Shown here in pieces: positions 1 to 10,640 of a DNA stretch of 36,052 nt (positions within the stretch are counted from its first letter, which is position 1; every line of letters starts with the position of its first letter). The DNA is taken from contig VXME01000014.1 in assembly GCA_009861545.1 (NCBI GenBank), positions 1-36,052 on the forward strand. Direction: 5' to 3'. This DNA is from Acidobacteriota bacterium (GTDB lineage Bacteria > Acidobacteriota > Vicinamibacteria > Vicinamibacterales > UBA8438). The notes below the pieces were generated by a model that was not told the DNA's origin, ran no database searches, and saw nothing but the letters and a program-made list of their open reading frames with translations. The translations under genes and the position numbers were made by a program.

Positions 1-46
1 CCCACGGGAAGACCGCAGCACCCCCGCGGGCGGGAGGCTCCTTCGA

Positions 47-58
47 CCCCCCCCCCCC
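47..58. repeat. Poly-C homopolymer tract of 12 bases
   Basis: Twelve consecutive C residues lie just before the integrase 3' end. Nothing else is recognisable in bases 1-99. Such a tract is prone to slippage during replication or sequencing, so its exact length is uncertain. Confidence 0.8.
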
Positions 59-99
59 ACCCCGCTTGGCGACACGACCAGGGGAGCCCCCAACAACCG

Positions 100-1257
100 T
101 TACCGCGTCGCCGCCGGCCCGGTCACGAACGCCGCCCAGCGCTCCATCAGCACCCGACGCTGCTCGAACAGATCGCTGCGCGCGTAACTCCGCTCGACAG
201 CCCCGCCCACCACGTGCGCAAGGGCCAGCTCCGCCACGTCCCGCGTCGCACCGGAACGCTCCGCCGCCCACGTCCGGAAGCTCGACCGGAAACCGTGAAC
301 GTCCGCATCCGTACCCGTCGCTCGCCGCAGCGCAATGACCAAGGTGCCGCCGTTGAGCGGACGCCCGCCCACACCAGGGAAGATCAACGAGTCGGCCGCG
401 CCGTCGGAATGCGCCCGCATGCCCTCCAGCACCGCCACAGCCGCAGCCGACAACGGCACCCGATGTTCCGACCCCGCCTTCATCCGCGAGGCCGGTACGC
501 GCCACTCCCGCACCTCGAGGTCGACCTCGCCCCACGTCGCCCCGCGGGCCTCGCCCGACCGCACCGCCGTCAGCGCCGTGAAACGAATCGCCGCCTTGGC
601 GGCCGGACCCGCCCCCGACGCCTCGACCGCCACCAGCGCCGCGGGAACGTCCGCGTACGGCAACGCCCGCCGATGCGCCCGCGCCTTCGGGCTCTTCGGC
701 AACGCCGCGTCGATCACTTCGCCCGCCGCGTTCACGTCGACATGGCCGAGAGCTTGCGCCGCCGCGAGCACGCCACGGACCCAACCGCGCAAGAGCTTGC
801 CCGTCGCCGGCTTGTCGCGGTACACCGGCCCGAGCACCGAGAGCACCGCCGCCCGGTCGATCTGGTCGACGGGCCGGCCCATCAGACGCGCCGCGTACCG
901 CGCCAGGGTCCGCCGCCGCGTCTCCCGGGTCTGGCCGCGCCACTGGCCCCCGCGCTCGACCTTGGCCGACACGTCCGCGAACGTCGGCACGGTCGACGCG
1001 CGCCCGGACGGGTCCCCGCCCCGCTTCGCCGTCAGGCGGTTGTCGTGCGCCCGCTCCCGAGCCTCCGACAGCGTGACGGCCGGGTACGTGCCGATGCTGA
1101 TGTCGCGCCGCGTCCCCTGGACGTGAAGCCGTTGCACCCAGCGCTTGTTGACCCGGCCCGTCCGGCCCTTGGCCACGACCAGGTACACCGTGTCGCCTGC
1201 CCGGTACCGGCCCGGCTTCCGCAGCGTCTCGGCCCGTCTGGCGGTCAGTCTCTCCAT
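100..1257 (-). CDS. Tyrosine-type site-specific recombinase/integrase
   Basis: This 385-aa protein is a phage/island-type tyrosine recombinase, which would cut and rejoin DNA at attachment sites. The N-terminal ~90 residues resemble the DUF4102-type arm-binding domain of P4-like integrases (a Y-L-V-V stretch followed by DISIGTYPAVTLSEAR). The catalytic domain follows, with the first Arg in LTAVRSGEARGATW, an H-x-x-R in VHGFRSSFRTWA, a late His in LALAHVVGG, and the nucleophile Tyr in ERSYARSD. The ATG at 1257 is preferred over an upstream in-frame codon because an AAGGAGG ribosome-binding site sits 6 bases before it and the protein then starts MERLTARR. No complete mobile element can be bounded, and any partner genes may lie left of the window. 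The family call is firm; specificity and target are unknown. Confidence 0.93.
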   Translation of the reverse strand: MERLTARRAETLRKPGRYRAGDTVYLVVAKGRTGRVNKRWVQRLHVQGTRRDISIGTYPAVTLSEARERAHDNRLTAKRGGDPSGRASTVPTFADVSAKVERGGQWRGQTRETRRRTLARYAARLMGRPVDQIDRAAVLSVLGPVYRDKPATGKLLRGWVRGVLAAAQALGHVDVNAAGEVIDAALPKSPKARAHRRALPYADVPAALVAVEASGAGPAAKAAIRFTALTAVRSGEARGATWGEVDLEVREWRVPASRMKAGSEHRVPLSAAAVAVLEGMRAHSDGAADSLIFPGVGGRPLNGGTLVIALRRATGTDADVHGFRSSFRTWAAERSGATRDVAELALAHVVGGAVERSYARSDLFEQRRVLMERWAAFVTGPAATR

Positions 1258-1315
1258 TGACCCGCCTCCTTGGACCGAAATGGTACACCCACGGTACGAC
1301 CACAATCAAGGCTCG

Positions 1316-1422
1316 GATTCGGGCGGATCGATCCGGACCGGCATGGACCCCGGAGGCTGGCTATTCCCTGAAATTACGCAGGAAAACCCACATGTTTCTA
1401 CAGATTCGGACTGATACGGACC
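1316..1422. repeat. Pair of imperfect direct repeats upstream of the integrase
   Basis: GATTCGG-type sequences occur at 1316-1339 and 1403-1422. Both begin GATTCGG, contain a GAT core and end CGGACC, with a four-base length difference. They lie between the integrase start and the stop codon of the PQQ dehydrogenase gene. They could be integrase arm-binding or attachment sites. This is an inference from position only. Confidence 0.3.
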
Positions 1423-1432
1423 AGAGACAGCG

Positions 1433-3235
1433 TTAAGGCAGCGCGAACACGAAGAGCGTGCTCCCCACGCTCGGTCGCAGCTCCGGCGTCAGCCGACGGT
1501 TGGTGCCGCCGCCGGCGCCGGTATTGACCGCCACGTACTGGCGCCCGTCGACCGCGTAGGCGATTGGGAATCCGACCACCGGCGAGCCCAAATTGATCTC
1601 CCAGAGCACCGCGCCGGTCTCCTGGTCGAGCGCCTTGAACCGGCCGTTGACGTCGCCCGCGAAGATCAACCCGCCGCCGGTGGCCATCAGCGGCATCGTG
1701 GCCGCCCGCTGCTCGTGCACCCAGGCCGTCTCGCCCGTCTCCGCCGAGACCGCGTGGATCGTGCCCAGGTAGTCGGTCCCGGGAGTCAACTGGTGCCGCG
1801 CGGCGAGCGCGTAGATCTCCAGCCCGCCCTGGCCGCCGGCGGTCAGCGCCCGCGCCCGCTCGCTGCGTACGTTGTCGGTGGCCAGCATCCGCGCGCAGGT
1901 GTTGCGCAGCGGCATGTACATGGTGTTCGTCAACGGGCTGTAGGCGCCGGCCTCCCAGTCCTTGCCGCCCGCCCAGGTGGGGCAGGCCAGCACTTCCTGC
2001 CCGAGCGCGGTGAAGGTGACCTCGGCGTTCTCGGTCACCGCGCCGGTCGCGCCGTCGATGTCGCTGATCACGTTCTGCGCGACGGTGGGCCGCGCCCACA
2101 GGAACTCGCCCGTCTCCCGGTCCAGGGTATAGACGAGGCCGGTCTTGCCCGGCACCCCGGTCACCACCTTGCGGACCTCGCCCGGCTGGATGCGCGGGTT
2201 GATCCAGCTCACCGCGTCGGCATCCGGTGCGACCGCCGTATCGACGAGCAGGCGCTCGAAGGGGTGGTCCAGGTCCCAATGGTCGTTCAGATGCTGGTAG
2301 AACCAGCGGATCTCGCCGGTCTCGACGTCGAGAGCCAGCGTCGAGTTGTGGTAGAGGTGCTTGTTCTCCACCCCGCCGAGCAGGAACTTGGGCGCCGGCG
2401 AGGTGACGGAGGTGCCCTGGTAGATCAGGCGCAACTCGGGATCGTAGCTGGCGGGCATCCAGGAGCCGACGTGCACGCGCTCCGCGTAGGGCACGCCGCC
2501 CCAGGTCTCGTCCCCCGGCTCGCCCGGGGCCGGCACGGTCCGCCGCCGCCACAGCTCCTCGCCGGTGAGCGCGTCGTGCGCCACCACCACGCACGACTCC
2601 GGCCCGCCTCGCGGCCGGCAGCTCCGCCCGGAGATGACCCGGCCGTCGGCGATGATCGGACCCGAGCTGTGTCCCGCCGGTATCTCCCGGTAGTCGAAGA
2701 TCCGCGTCTCCCACGCGATCTCGCCGGTCGTCGCGTCGAGCGCGTAGGCGTAGTCGTCGTCGCTGACGTTGATGATGAAACGGTCGTAGATGGCGATGTT
2801 CCGCATGCTGCGGGCGTTGCCGCCGACGTACTCGTAGACGTCCTCCGGCAGATCCCGGCGATACTCCCAGACCAGATCGCCGGTCGCCGCGTCGATGGCC
2901 TGGATGACATCGCTGCCGTTCGGCATGTAGAGCACGCCGTCGTAGGCCAGCGGCGTCACCTCCTGCGTGCCGGCCATCAGGGCCCGCGACCAGGCGAGCC
3001 GGATCTCGCCGACGTTCTCGCGCGTCACCTGATCCAGCGGGCTGTAGCCCCACCCGTCGAGGGTGCGGCGCCACATCGGCCAGTCCCCGGGATCGGGATC
3101 CTGCAGCATGGCGTCCGTGACCGGCACGAAGTCGTCGTCGGACTGCGCGTCGGCCGGCTGCGGAACGGCCGCAAGCACCACGGCCGCGACGAAGGCCACC
3201 GGCATGAACGGTGCGACGGATCGAGATCGAGACAT
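1433..3235 (-). CDS. PQQ-dependent alcohol dehydrogenase-like quinoprotein, secreted
   Basis: This 600-aa protein is of the membrane-associated or periplasmic PQQ beta-propeller dehydrogenase family, which oxidises alcohols or related substrates and passes electrons to a cytochrome. An N-terminal signal peptide is visible (hydrophobic run about residues 10-25, AVPQPADAQ cleavage region). Tryptophan-docking propeller repeats of the type ALDxxTGExxW recur at least four times, and NDHWDLDHP resembles the active-site region of the family. A Cys-x8-Cys pair (SCRPRGGPESC) occurs where methanol/ethanol dehydrogenases often carry a disulfide. No CxxCH haem motif is present, so this is not the quinohaemoprotein type. 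Start at 3235 rather than further upstream: it follows GGGAG and gives a clean signal peptide, and a TATAAT lies about 55 bases upstream. Substrate unknown. Confidence 0.9.
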   Translation of the reverse strand: MSRSRSVAPFMPVAFVAAVVLAAVPQPADAQSDDDFVPVTDAMLQDPDPGDWPMWRRTLDGWGYSPLDQVTRENVGEIRLAWSRALMAGTQEVTPLAYDGVLYMPNGSDVIQAIDAATGDLVWEYRRDLPEDVYEYVGGNARSMRNIAIYDRFIINVSDDDYAYALDATTGEIAWETRIFDYREIPAGHSSGPIIADGRVISGRSCRPRGGPESCVVVAHDALTGEELWRRRTVPAPGEPGDETWGGVPYAERVHVGSWMPASYDPELRLIYQGTSVTSPAPKFLLGGVENKHLYHNSTLALDVETGEIRWFYQHLNDHWDLDHPFERLLVDTAVAPDADAVSWINPRIQPGEVRKVVTGVPGKTGLVYTLDRETGEFLWARPTVAQNVISDIDGATGAVTENAEVTFTALGQEVLACPTWAGGKDWEAGAYSPLTNTMYMPLRNTCARMLATDNVRSERARALTAGGQGGLEIYALAARHQLTPGTDYLGTIHAVSAETGETAWVHEQRAATMPLMATGGGLIFAGDVNGRFKALDQETGAVLWEINLGSPVVGFPIAYAVDGRQYVAVNTGAGGGTNRRLTPELRPSVGSTLFVFALP

Positions 3236-3289
3236 CTGGAAACTCCCGCGAACGGAGGCTGAAGACAGGCGTTCGACAGCGGAAGGAGA

Positions 3290-3295
3290 ATTATA
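3290..3295 (-). promoter_or_regulatory. Consensus -10 box for the PQQ dehydrogenase gene
   Basis: A perfect TATAAT on the minus strand lies 55 bases upstream of the chosen start at 3235. No good -35 hexamer is visible at the usual distance (TGCGGC at best). It supports the downstream start codon choice. Confidence 0.45.
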
Positions 3296-3367
3296 GGCCC
3301 CGCGGCCGAGGAGCCGCAGGGTCACGACCGAATCCGCCTGTGTGCCGCGATTGAAGCGTGAGAGCGG

Positions 3368-4741
3368 CTACAGGCCGCGCTGCAGGTAGGGCAGGAACGC
3401 CGTCGCCAGCCCGAGGATGGCGAAGAAGCCGAACACGTCGGTCATGGTGGTGATGAACACCGCCGACGCGAGGGCCGGGTCGATCTTCAACGCCCGCAGC
3501 GCGATCGGGATCAGCGTCGCGGCGATGGCCGCCACGAGCAGGTTGATCACCATCGCCAGAGCCAGGATGGCGCCCAGGTACGGGTTGCCGAAAACGCCCC
3601 AGGCCACGCCGGCGCCCGCCCCTCCGAGCACGATGCCGTTGGCGACGCCGACCAGCGCCTCCTTGCCGAGCACGCGCCGCGAGTTGCTCCAGGTCAGCTC
3701 GCCGAGAGCGATGCCGCGCACGATCACCGTCAGCGTCTGCGTCGCCGCGTTGCCGCCCATGCTCGCCACCACGGTCATGAGCGCCGCGAGGGCGATGACC
3801 TGCTCCACCGTCCCCTGGAACTCGCGCACCACGAGCGCGGCCAGGGTCGCCGCCACGAGGTTCACGCCCAGCCACGGCAGCCGCTTGCGCCACGCCTCCC
3901 AGGGCGAGGTGAAGACGTGCTCGTCGGCCGGCACGCCGGCCAGACGCAGGATGTCCTCGGTCGCCTCGTCCTTGATGACGTCGATGACGTCGTCCACGGT
4001 GATGATGCCGACCAGCTTGTTCTCGTCGTCGACGACCGGTATCGCGAGCAGATTGTAGTTGGCGACCTCCTGCGCGACCTCCTCCTGATCGGTGTCGACG
4101 CGAGCCTTGATGAGCTCCGAGGTCATGATCCGCTTGAGCGGCGTCTCCGGCGACACCAGGAGCAGGCGGCGCAGCGACACCACCCCGACCAGGTGGCGCC
4201 GCTCGTCGACGACGTAGAGGTAGAAGACCATCTCCACCTCGCGCGAGCGCTGCAGCGCCTCGATGGCCTCGCCCGCCGTCAGGTCCTCCGCGAGGGCGAA
4301 GACCTCCGGGTTCATGATGCGGCCCGCGGTCTGGTCGCCGTACGCCAGCAGGTGCTGTACGTCGCCGGAGTCCTTGCGGCGCATCCGCGCGAGCACCTCG
4401 GCCGACACATCGTCCGGGAGCCGGTCGATCAGCGCCGCCGCGTCGTCGGTCTGCAACTCCAGGAACAGCTTCGCCAGCTCGTCGGGAGGCCGCTTCGCCA
4501 GGAGCGCGTCGCCGATCTCGGCGTCGAGCTCGCTGAGCGCCTCCATCGCAAGACGACTGTTCTGCGCAACGAGGGTGTTGAACGTCGAAAGCCGCCCGGC
4601 GTCCGAGAGCCCGCTCAGGACCTCGGCGAGGTCGGCCGGATGCTGCTTCTGGAGGAGGTTGACGAGGTTAGCGGTCGCACCAATCCGCTGCAGTCGCTTG
4701 ACTGAATCGAGCACGACGTCGATTCGGCGGAGAGGCGGCAT
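3368..4741 (-). CDS. mgtE: Magnesium transporter MgtE
   Basis: This 457-aa inner-membrane Mg2+ channel has the usual length of MgtE. Domain order: N-terminal superhelical MgtE-N domain (about residues 20-125, with HPADLAEVLSGL), a pair of CBS domains (about 130-255, including VVDERRHLVGVVSLRRLL and VVDDENKLVGIITVDDVID), and five transmembrane helices in the last 180 residues (EAWRKRLPWLGVN leading in). The helix after the first membrane segment carries the family's ASMGGNAATQ motif in the pore region. In the family, Mg2+ binding to the cytosolic domains closes the channel. No strong ribosome-binding site is seen, but the start gives the standard N-terminus. The gene is followed on the same strand by the PQQ gene after about 130 bases. 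Confidence 0.96.
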   Translation of the reverse strand: MPPLRRIDVVLDSVKRLQRIGATANLVNLLQKQHPADLAEVLSGLSDAGRLSTFNTLVAQNSRLAMEALSELDAEIGDALLAKRPPDELAKLFLELQTDDAAALIDRLPDDVSAEVLARMRRKDSGDVQHLLAYGDQTAGRIMNPEVFALAEDLTAGEAIEALQRSREVEMVFYLYVVDERRHLVGVVSLRRLLLVSPETPLKRIMTSELIKARVDTDQEEVAQEVANYNLLAIPVVDDENKLVGIITVDDVIDVIKDEATEDILRLAGVPADEHVFTSPWEAWRKRLPWLGVNLVAATLAALVVREFQGTVEQVIALAALMTVVASMGGNAATQTLTVIVRGIALGELTWSNSRRVLGKEALVGVANGIVLGGAGAGVAWGVFGNPYLGAILALAMVINLLVAAIAATLIPIALRALKIDPALASAVFITTMTDVFGFFAILGLATAFLPYLQRGL

Positions 4742-4863
4742 GGTTCCGAACCGCGAGGTCGCTCGGCCTCGCGCGATGCAGTCCGGTGCTGGGTCGTTGT
4801 CCCACTGGTCCAGACACTGAGCACATCATTGTACCACGTGCGATCCGGCCGCCGGCGCGACGG

Positions 4864-5757
4864 TCATCGTTCGAGGCCCAGCTCCCGCAGCATGCGCTCG
4901 TTCTCCCGCCAGCCGGGGCGCACCCGCACGTGCAGATCCAGATATACGCGCGCCCCGAACGCCCGCTCGAGCTCTTCGCGCGCCCCGACGCCGATGCGCT
5001 TGATGCGCGCCCCGCCGCGGCCGAGCACGATCGGCTTGTGGGTGTCTCGGTCGACCACGATCGAGCAGTACAGACGCAGGACACCCCGCGGATCCGGCTC
5101 CTCGAACCGATCGACGACGACGGCGCTCGAGAACGGCAGCTCGGCCCGCGTCTCGTGCAGCAGCTTCTCGCGCACGGTCTCCGCCACCAGCACGCGCTCC
5201 GGCTGATCGGTCACGAAGTCGTCCGGGAACAGTGGCTCCCCCGGCGGCAGGCGCTCCCAGATCTCCCCTTCCAGCGCGGACACGCCGTCGCCGGTCAACG
5301 CCGAGATCGGCACGAGACCCGCGAAGTCCCGCTGCTGCCGGTACCAGTCCATCAGGGGCAGCAGCCGGCGCTTCGCCAGCAGGTCGATCTTGTTCAGGGC
5401 CAGAATGACCGGCGCGGTCGCCCGGTCGAGCAGATCCAGCACGAAGCGATCGCCCCTGCCCGTCCGCAGGGTCGCGTCCAGCACGACGACCAGCACGTCC
5501 ACCTGCGTGATGGTCTCGACCGCGTGGTCCACCATCCGGACATTCATCCGGTGCATCGGACGGTGGATGCCCGGCGTGTCGACGAAGACGATCTGGCCGG
5601 GGCGCGCCGCCGTACCCTGCTTCACGCCGAGGATTCGGGTGCGGGTCGTCTGGGGCTTGTCGGAGACGATCGCCACCTTCGTCCCGACGATCCGGTTGAG
5701 CAGGGTGGACTTGCCGGCGTTGGGCCGGCCGATGAGCGAGGCGTAGCCCGCCTTCAC
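4864..5757 (-). CDS. era: GTPase Era
   Basis: This 297-aa essential GTPase binds the 3' end of 16S rRNA and assists 30S maturation. Visible G-motifs: GRPNAGKST (G1, with Ala where Val is more common), DTPGIH (G3) and NKID (G4). A C-terminal KH domain with an LGRGGARIKRIG loop (GxxG type) follows. The GTG at 5757 is the start because its GTGA overlaps the corC stop codon by four bases and the following residues (KAGYASLIGRPN) match the family's N-terminus. A much longer open frame extends upstream but is a shadow of corC. Last gene of the phoH-ybeY-corC-era string, probably translationally coupled to corC. Confidence 0.97.
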   Translation of the reverse strand: MKAGYASLIGRPNAGKSTLLNRIVGTKVAIVSDKPQTTRTRILGVKQGTAARPGQIVFVDTPGIHRPMHRMNVRMVDHAVETITQVDVLVVVLDATLRTGRGDRFVLDLLDRATAPVILALNKIDLLAKRRLLPLMDWYRQQRDFAGLVPISALTGDGVSALEGEIWERLPPGEPLFPDDFVTDQPERVLVAETVREKLLHETRAELPFSSAVVVDRFEEPDPRGVLRLYCSIVVDRDTHKPIVLGRGGARIKRIGVGAREELERAFGARVYLDLHVRVRPGWRENERMLRELGLER

Positions 5758-6998
5758 GCCGGGCTCTCCAGCGCTGCCGCGGAGGTGCGCCGGAGCCGGA
5801 CGCGATGCAGCCGGCGGCGCTCCGCCTCGAGCACGTCGACGCTCAGCCCGTCCACCTCGAACGATTCGCCCTCCTGGGGCACGCGGCCGAGCCGGGCCAG
5901 CAGATAGCCGGCCACCGTCTCGAACCCCTGCGGTTCGATGATCACGTCGAGACGCTTGCTCAGATCGTCGACGCTGACCCGGCCGGTGAAGACGAAGCTG
6001 CCCGAGCCCTCGTCCACGATCGGATCCGCCTCGACGTCGTACTCGTCGCGGATCTCCCCGACGATCTCCTCGATCACGTCCTCGATGGTGACCAGCCCGG
6101 CCGTCCCCCCGTACTCGTCGTGCACGATGGCGCTCTGCACCCGCGCCTGCTGCAGCTCCTTGAGCAGATCGGCGACCCGCTTGGTCTCCGGCACGGTGTG
6201 CGCCGGCCGCAGCAGCCGGGCCACGACCCGCTCGTCGCCCGGCGTGTCGGACAGGGTGACGAGGTCCTTGACGAAGACGAACCCGAGGACCGTGTCCAGG
6301 CTGTGCTCGAAAACCGGCAGCCGGGAGTACTGCTCCTCGGTGAACAGCGCGCGCAGCTCGTCGAGCGTCGCATCGGCCTTGACGGCCACGATGTCCGGCC
6401 GCGGCGTCATCACCTCGCGCACGAGGGTCTCGCCGAACTCGACGACCGATTGCAGCAACCGCCGTTCCTCCTGCTCCTCCAGCTCGGCCCGGCCGTCCGC
6501 GCTCGTGCGATCGTCCCGCCCCTTTGTGGGGCCGCCGCCGGCCATCGCCGCCGCGCCGACCCGGCGGCTCGCCCGCCTCAGCAGCCGTATCAGCGGACGA
6601 GTCAACGGCTGCAGCACGGCCACCGGTACCCGGAGGGACGGCAACAGCGCCTCGAGCACGCGTTCCGGATCGCGGCGGACGATGACCACCGGCAGCACGT
6701 AGCCGCACACGAGCACGAACGCAACGAGTCCCGCCGCCATGAGCGCCACCGCGGTCGAGTCCCGCGCGTCGAGCGCGGCCATCGACAGCACGGTCACCGC
6801 GACGACGAGCACGCCCTGCAGCACACGCACGGGCACGAACAGCCGCAGCGGATCGTCCAGGTACCCGAGCCGTTCGAGCCGGCCTCGCCGCTCCGCTCCC
6901 AGGCGCAGCGACAGGCGCATCAGCGTGGTGAAGGCGGCCTCGACCGTCCCGACGTAGACCGTCGCGCAGGCGAGCAGGAACAGCGCCAGCGGGATCAC
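5754..6998 (-). CDS. CorC/HlyC-family CNNM transporter-like protein with CBS pair
   Basis: This 414-aa membrane protein has an N-terminal DUF21/CNNM-type transmembrane region (three to four helices within residues 1-145), a CBS pair (about 195-320, starting VREVMTPRPDIVAV and including IVHDEYGGTAGLVT) and a C-terminal CorC/HlyC domain (about 330-410). The family is linked to Mg2+/Co2+ efflux or tolerance. The family is often annotated hemolysin, but nothing here indicates a toxin. The GTG at 6998 overlaps the ybeY stop codon (GTGA) and starts directly at the first hydrophobic helix. The longer upstream frame overlaps ybeY and is not used. Translational coupling on both sides is likely. Confidence 0.93.
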   Translation of the reverse strand: MIPLALFLLACATVYVGTVEAAFTTLMRLSLRLGAERRGRLERLGYLDDPLRLFVPVRVLQGVLVVAVTVLSMAALDARDSTAVALMAAGLVAFVLVCGYVLPVVIVRRDPERVLEALLPSLRVPVAVLQPLTRPLIRLLRRASRRVGAAAMAGGGPTKGRDDRTSADGRAELEEQEERRLLQSVVEFGETLVREVMTPRPDIVAVKADATLDELRALFTEEQYSRLPVFEHSLDTVLGFVFVKDLVTLSDTPGDERVVARLLRPAHTVPETKRVADLLKELQQARVQSAIVHDEYGGTAGLVTIEDVIEEIVGEIRDEYDVEADPIVDEGSGSFVFTGRVSVDDLSKRLDVIIEPQGFETVAGYLLARLGRVPQEGESFEVDGLSVDVLEAERRRLHRVRLRRTSAAALESPA

Positions 6999-7567
6999 GC
7001 GAGCCCTCCCGCACGGCGCAGGCGCCGCTCCAGGCGTTCCATCTGTCCCGTGTCGCGCTCGTGGTCGTAACCGAGCAGATGGAGAAGGCCGTGCAGGGCC
7101 AGACAGCGCAGCTCGGCGCCGAACCGGTGTCCCGCGGCGCGCGCCTGCCGGCGGGCCACGCCGGTCGCGATGACGATGTCGCCCAGATGCCGCGCCCCGC
7201 CGCCGACGGGCTCCGAAGACTCCACCTCGGCCGCGGCCGAACCGTCCGGCCCCTCCCCGGCGTCCGCCGCGCGTTCGGCCGCCTCGATGCCGGCGTCCGG
7301 CGCCGTCTCGTCGGTGACGGGAAAGGAGAGCACGTCGGTTACCCGGTCCACCCCGCGGTACCGCCGGTTGAGATCCCGCATCTTGCGATCGCAGACCAGC
7401 GCGATCACCACCTCCCCGTCGGCCGCCGCCGGCGCCACGTCGGTCAGCCACCTGCGCAGGCGGTCCGCACGCCGCACGCGACCGCGCCCATCGGTCACCA
7501 CCACGCGCAGATGACGGCGCGGGGACCGGTCAGGGTCGGGTTCGGAATCCGGATCGTCGATGCTCAT
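6995..7567 (-). CDS. ybeY: Endoribonuclease YbeY
   Basis: This 190-aa metal-dependent endoribonuclease acts in 16S rRNA 3'-end processing and ribosome quality control. The zinc-binding motif H-x3-H-x5-H is present as HGLLHLLGYDHERD, and the DVLSFP and LGDIVIATG signatures flank the core. Between DVLSFP and LGDI there are about 43 residues rich in Asp, Glu, Ala and Gly, roughly 30 more than in Escherichia coli YbeY. This looks like a lineage-specific surface loop. The ATG overlaps the phoH stop codon (ATGA). Confidence 0.95.
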   Translation of the reverse strand: MSIDDPDSEPDPDRSPRRHLRVVVTDGRGRVRRADRLRRWLTDVAPAAADGEVVIALVCDRKMRDLNRRYRGVDRVTDVLSFPVTDETAPDAGIEAAERAADAGEGPDGSAAAEVESSEPVGGGARHLGDIVIATGVARRQARAAGHRFGAELRCLALHGLLHLLGYDHERDTGQMERLERRLRRAGGLA

Positions 7568-8532
7568 GGAGATTCGGGGGAATCGCCGGCCGGGGCCGGA
7601 ACGTACCGCTCGTAGGCCTTCACGATACGCTGCACGAGCGGATGCCTCACGACGTCGCGATCGGTGAAGTGCACGATCGACACCCCCTCGACGCCGTGCA
7701 GCACTCTCAACGCCTGCACCACGCCCGACGTCTGTCCGGCAGGGAGGTCGATCTGGGTGATGTCGCCCGTGACGACCGCCTTCGAGCCGAAGCCGAGGCG
7801 GGTCAGGAACATCTTCATCTGCTCGGTCGTGGTGTTCTGCGCCTCGTCCAGGATCACGAACGCGTCGTTCAGGGTCCGCCCGCGCATGAAGGCGATGGGC
7901 GCGATCTCGATGACGCCGCGATCGATCAGGCGCCCCACCTTGTCGCTGTGAAGCATGTCGTACAGGGCATCGTACAGCGGGCGCAGATAGGGGTTCACCT
8001 TCTCCTGCACGTCCCCGGGCAGGAAGCCGAGCTTCTCGCCCGCCTCCACGGCGGGCCGGGCCAGGATGATGCGGCTGACTCGCTTGGACGTCAAGTAGGC
8101 CACCGCCTGCGCCATCGCCAGGTAGGTCTTCCCCGTGCCCGCCGGCCCGATGCCGAAGACCACGTCGTGGCGCTCGATGGCGTCGAGATAGCGGCGCTGG
8201 CCGAGCGTCTTCGGCGTCACCTGCCGGGTGCTCGAAGCCCGCAGAGGCGCCTTGAGGAAGAAATCGCGCAGGTCGATCTGCGCGTCCTCGCTCACCATCT
8301 CGGAGGCCCGCCGCACGTCCTCGCGCGAGAAGCGGTAGCCCTCGCGCAGCAGTCCCGTCAACTGGCCGATGACACGCTCGGTCTTCGCCATTCCGGCGGC
8401 ATCGCCGGTGACCAGCAACTCGTTGCCGCCCGTCCGGATCTGCACGTCGAACTGCTGCTCGATCTGCTTGAGGTTCTCGTCGCGCGAGCCGAACAGGGTC
8501 TCGATCCCTTCGTCGGGAACGGTGATCTTCAC
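7564..8532 (-). CDS. phoH: PhoH-like ATPase
   Basis: This 322-aa cytoplasmic P-loop ATPase of the PhoH/YbeZ family commonly partners YbeY in rRNA metabolism. Walker A is GPAGTGKTYLAMA and Walker B is FVILDEAQNTT. A KH-like N-terminal region (about residues 1-75, VPDEGIETLFGSRDENL) precedes the ATPase. The GTG at 8532 gives the usual N-terminus (KITVPDEG). No strong ribosome-binding site is seen, and the long open frame upstream overlaps aspS, so it is a shadow. First gene of the four-gene coupled string phoH-ybeY-corC-era. Confidence 0.94.
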   Translation of the reverse strand: MKITVPDEGIETLFGSRDENLKQIEQQFDVQIRTGGNELLVTGDAAGMAKTERVIGQLTGLLREGYRFSREDVRRASEMVSEDAQIDLRDFFLKAPLRASSTRQVTPKTLGQRRYLDAIERHDVVFGIGPAGTGKTYLAMAQAVAYLTSKRVSRIILARPAVEAGEKLGFLPGDVQEKVNPYLRPLYDALYDMLHSDKVGRLIDRGVIEIAPIAFMRGRTLNDAFVILDEAQNTTTEQMKMFLTRLGFGSKAVVTGDITQIDLPAGQTSGVVQALRVLHGVEGVSIVHFTDRDVVRHPLVQRIVKAYERYVPAPAGDSPESP

Positions 8533-8720
8533 GAGAGAGGGTGTAACGATCGGAGTTCCCCTAGTCCGCGGCGGAACTCCGCGTGACACCGTAACGGGTG
8601 AGAAGGCTGTGCGGCAAGGCTGTTCAATCGATACCACGGCCCGCGACCGGAGGTCAAGGCGCCTTGCGGACGGGTTGGAGTCTCGCTGCCGCGAAACTCG
8701 GACGCCCTTGCCGCAGACGC

Positions 8721-10493
<1,773 letters not shown>

Positions 10494-10640
10494 GGTCTTC
10501 TCTTGCCCGCTGCGCCGTCCCGCTGCCGACGACGGGATGCGTCTGCCTCGTTCTTCGTCTCACATTGCGGCGCCGACGGCGAACCGGCAGCCGCCGATCT
10601 CGCTCTCCATCGGATGTTATCGGCCGGCCGCAGCCGCGCA

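Noticed and set aside
5754-6998. Hemolysin
   Set aside because: CorC/HlyC family members are often so named, but the CNNM-CBS-CorC architecture points to ion transport or tolerance.
5757-7014. Long open frame extending era upstream by over 400 codons
   Set aside because: It overlaps corC entirely in another frame; Era's N-terminus and GTGA overlap place the start at 5757.
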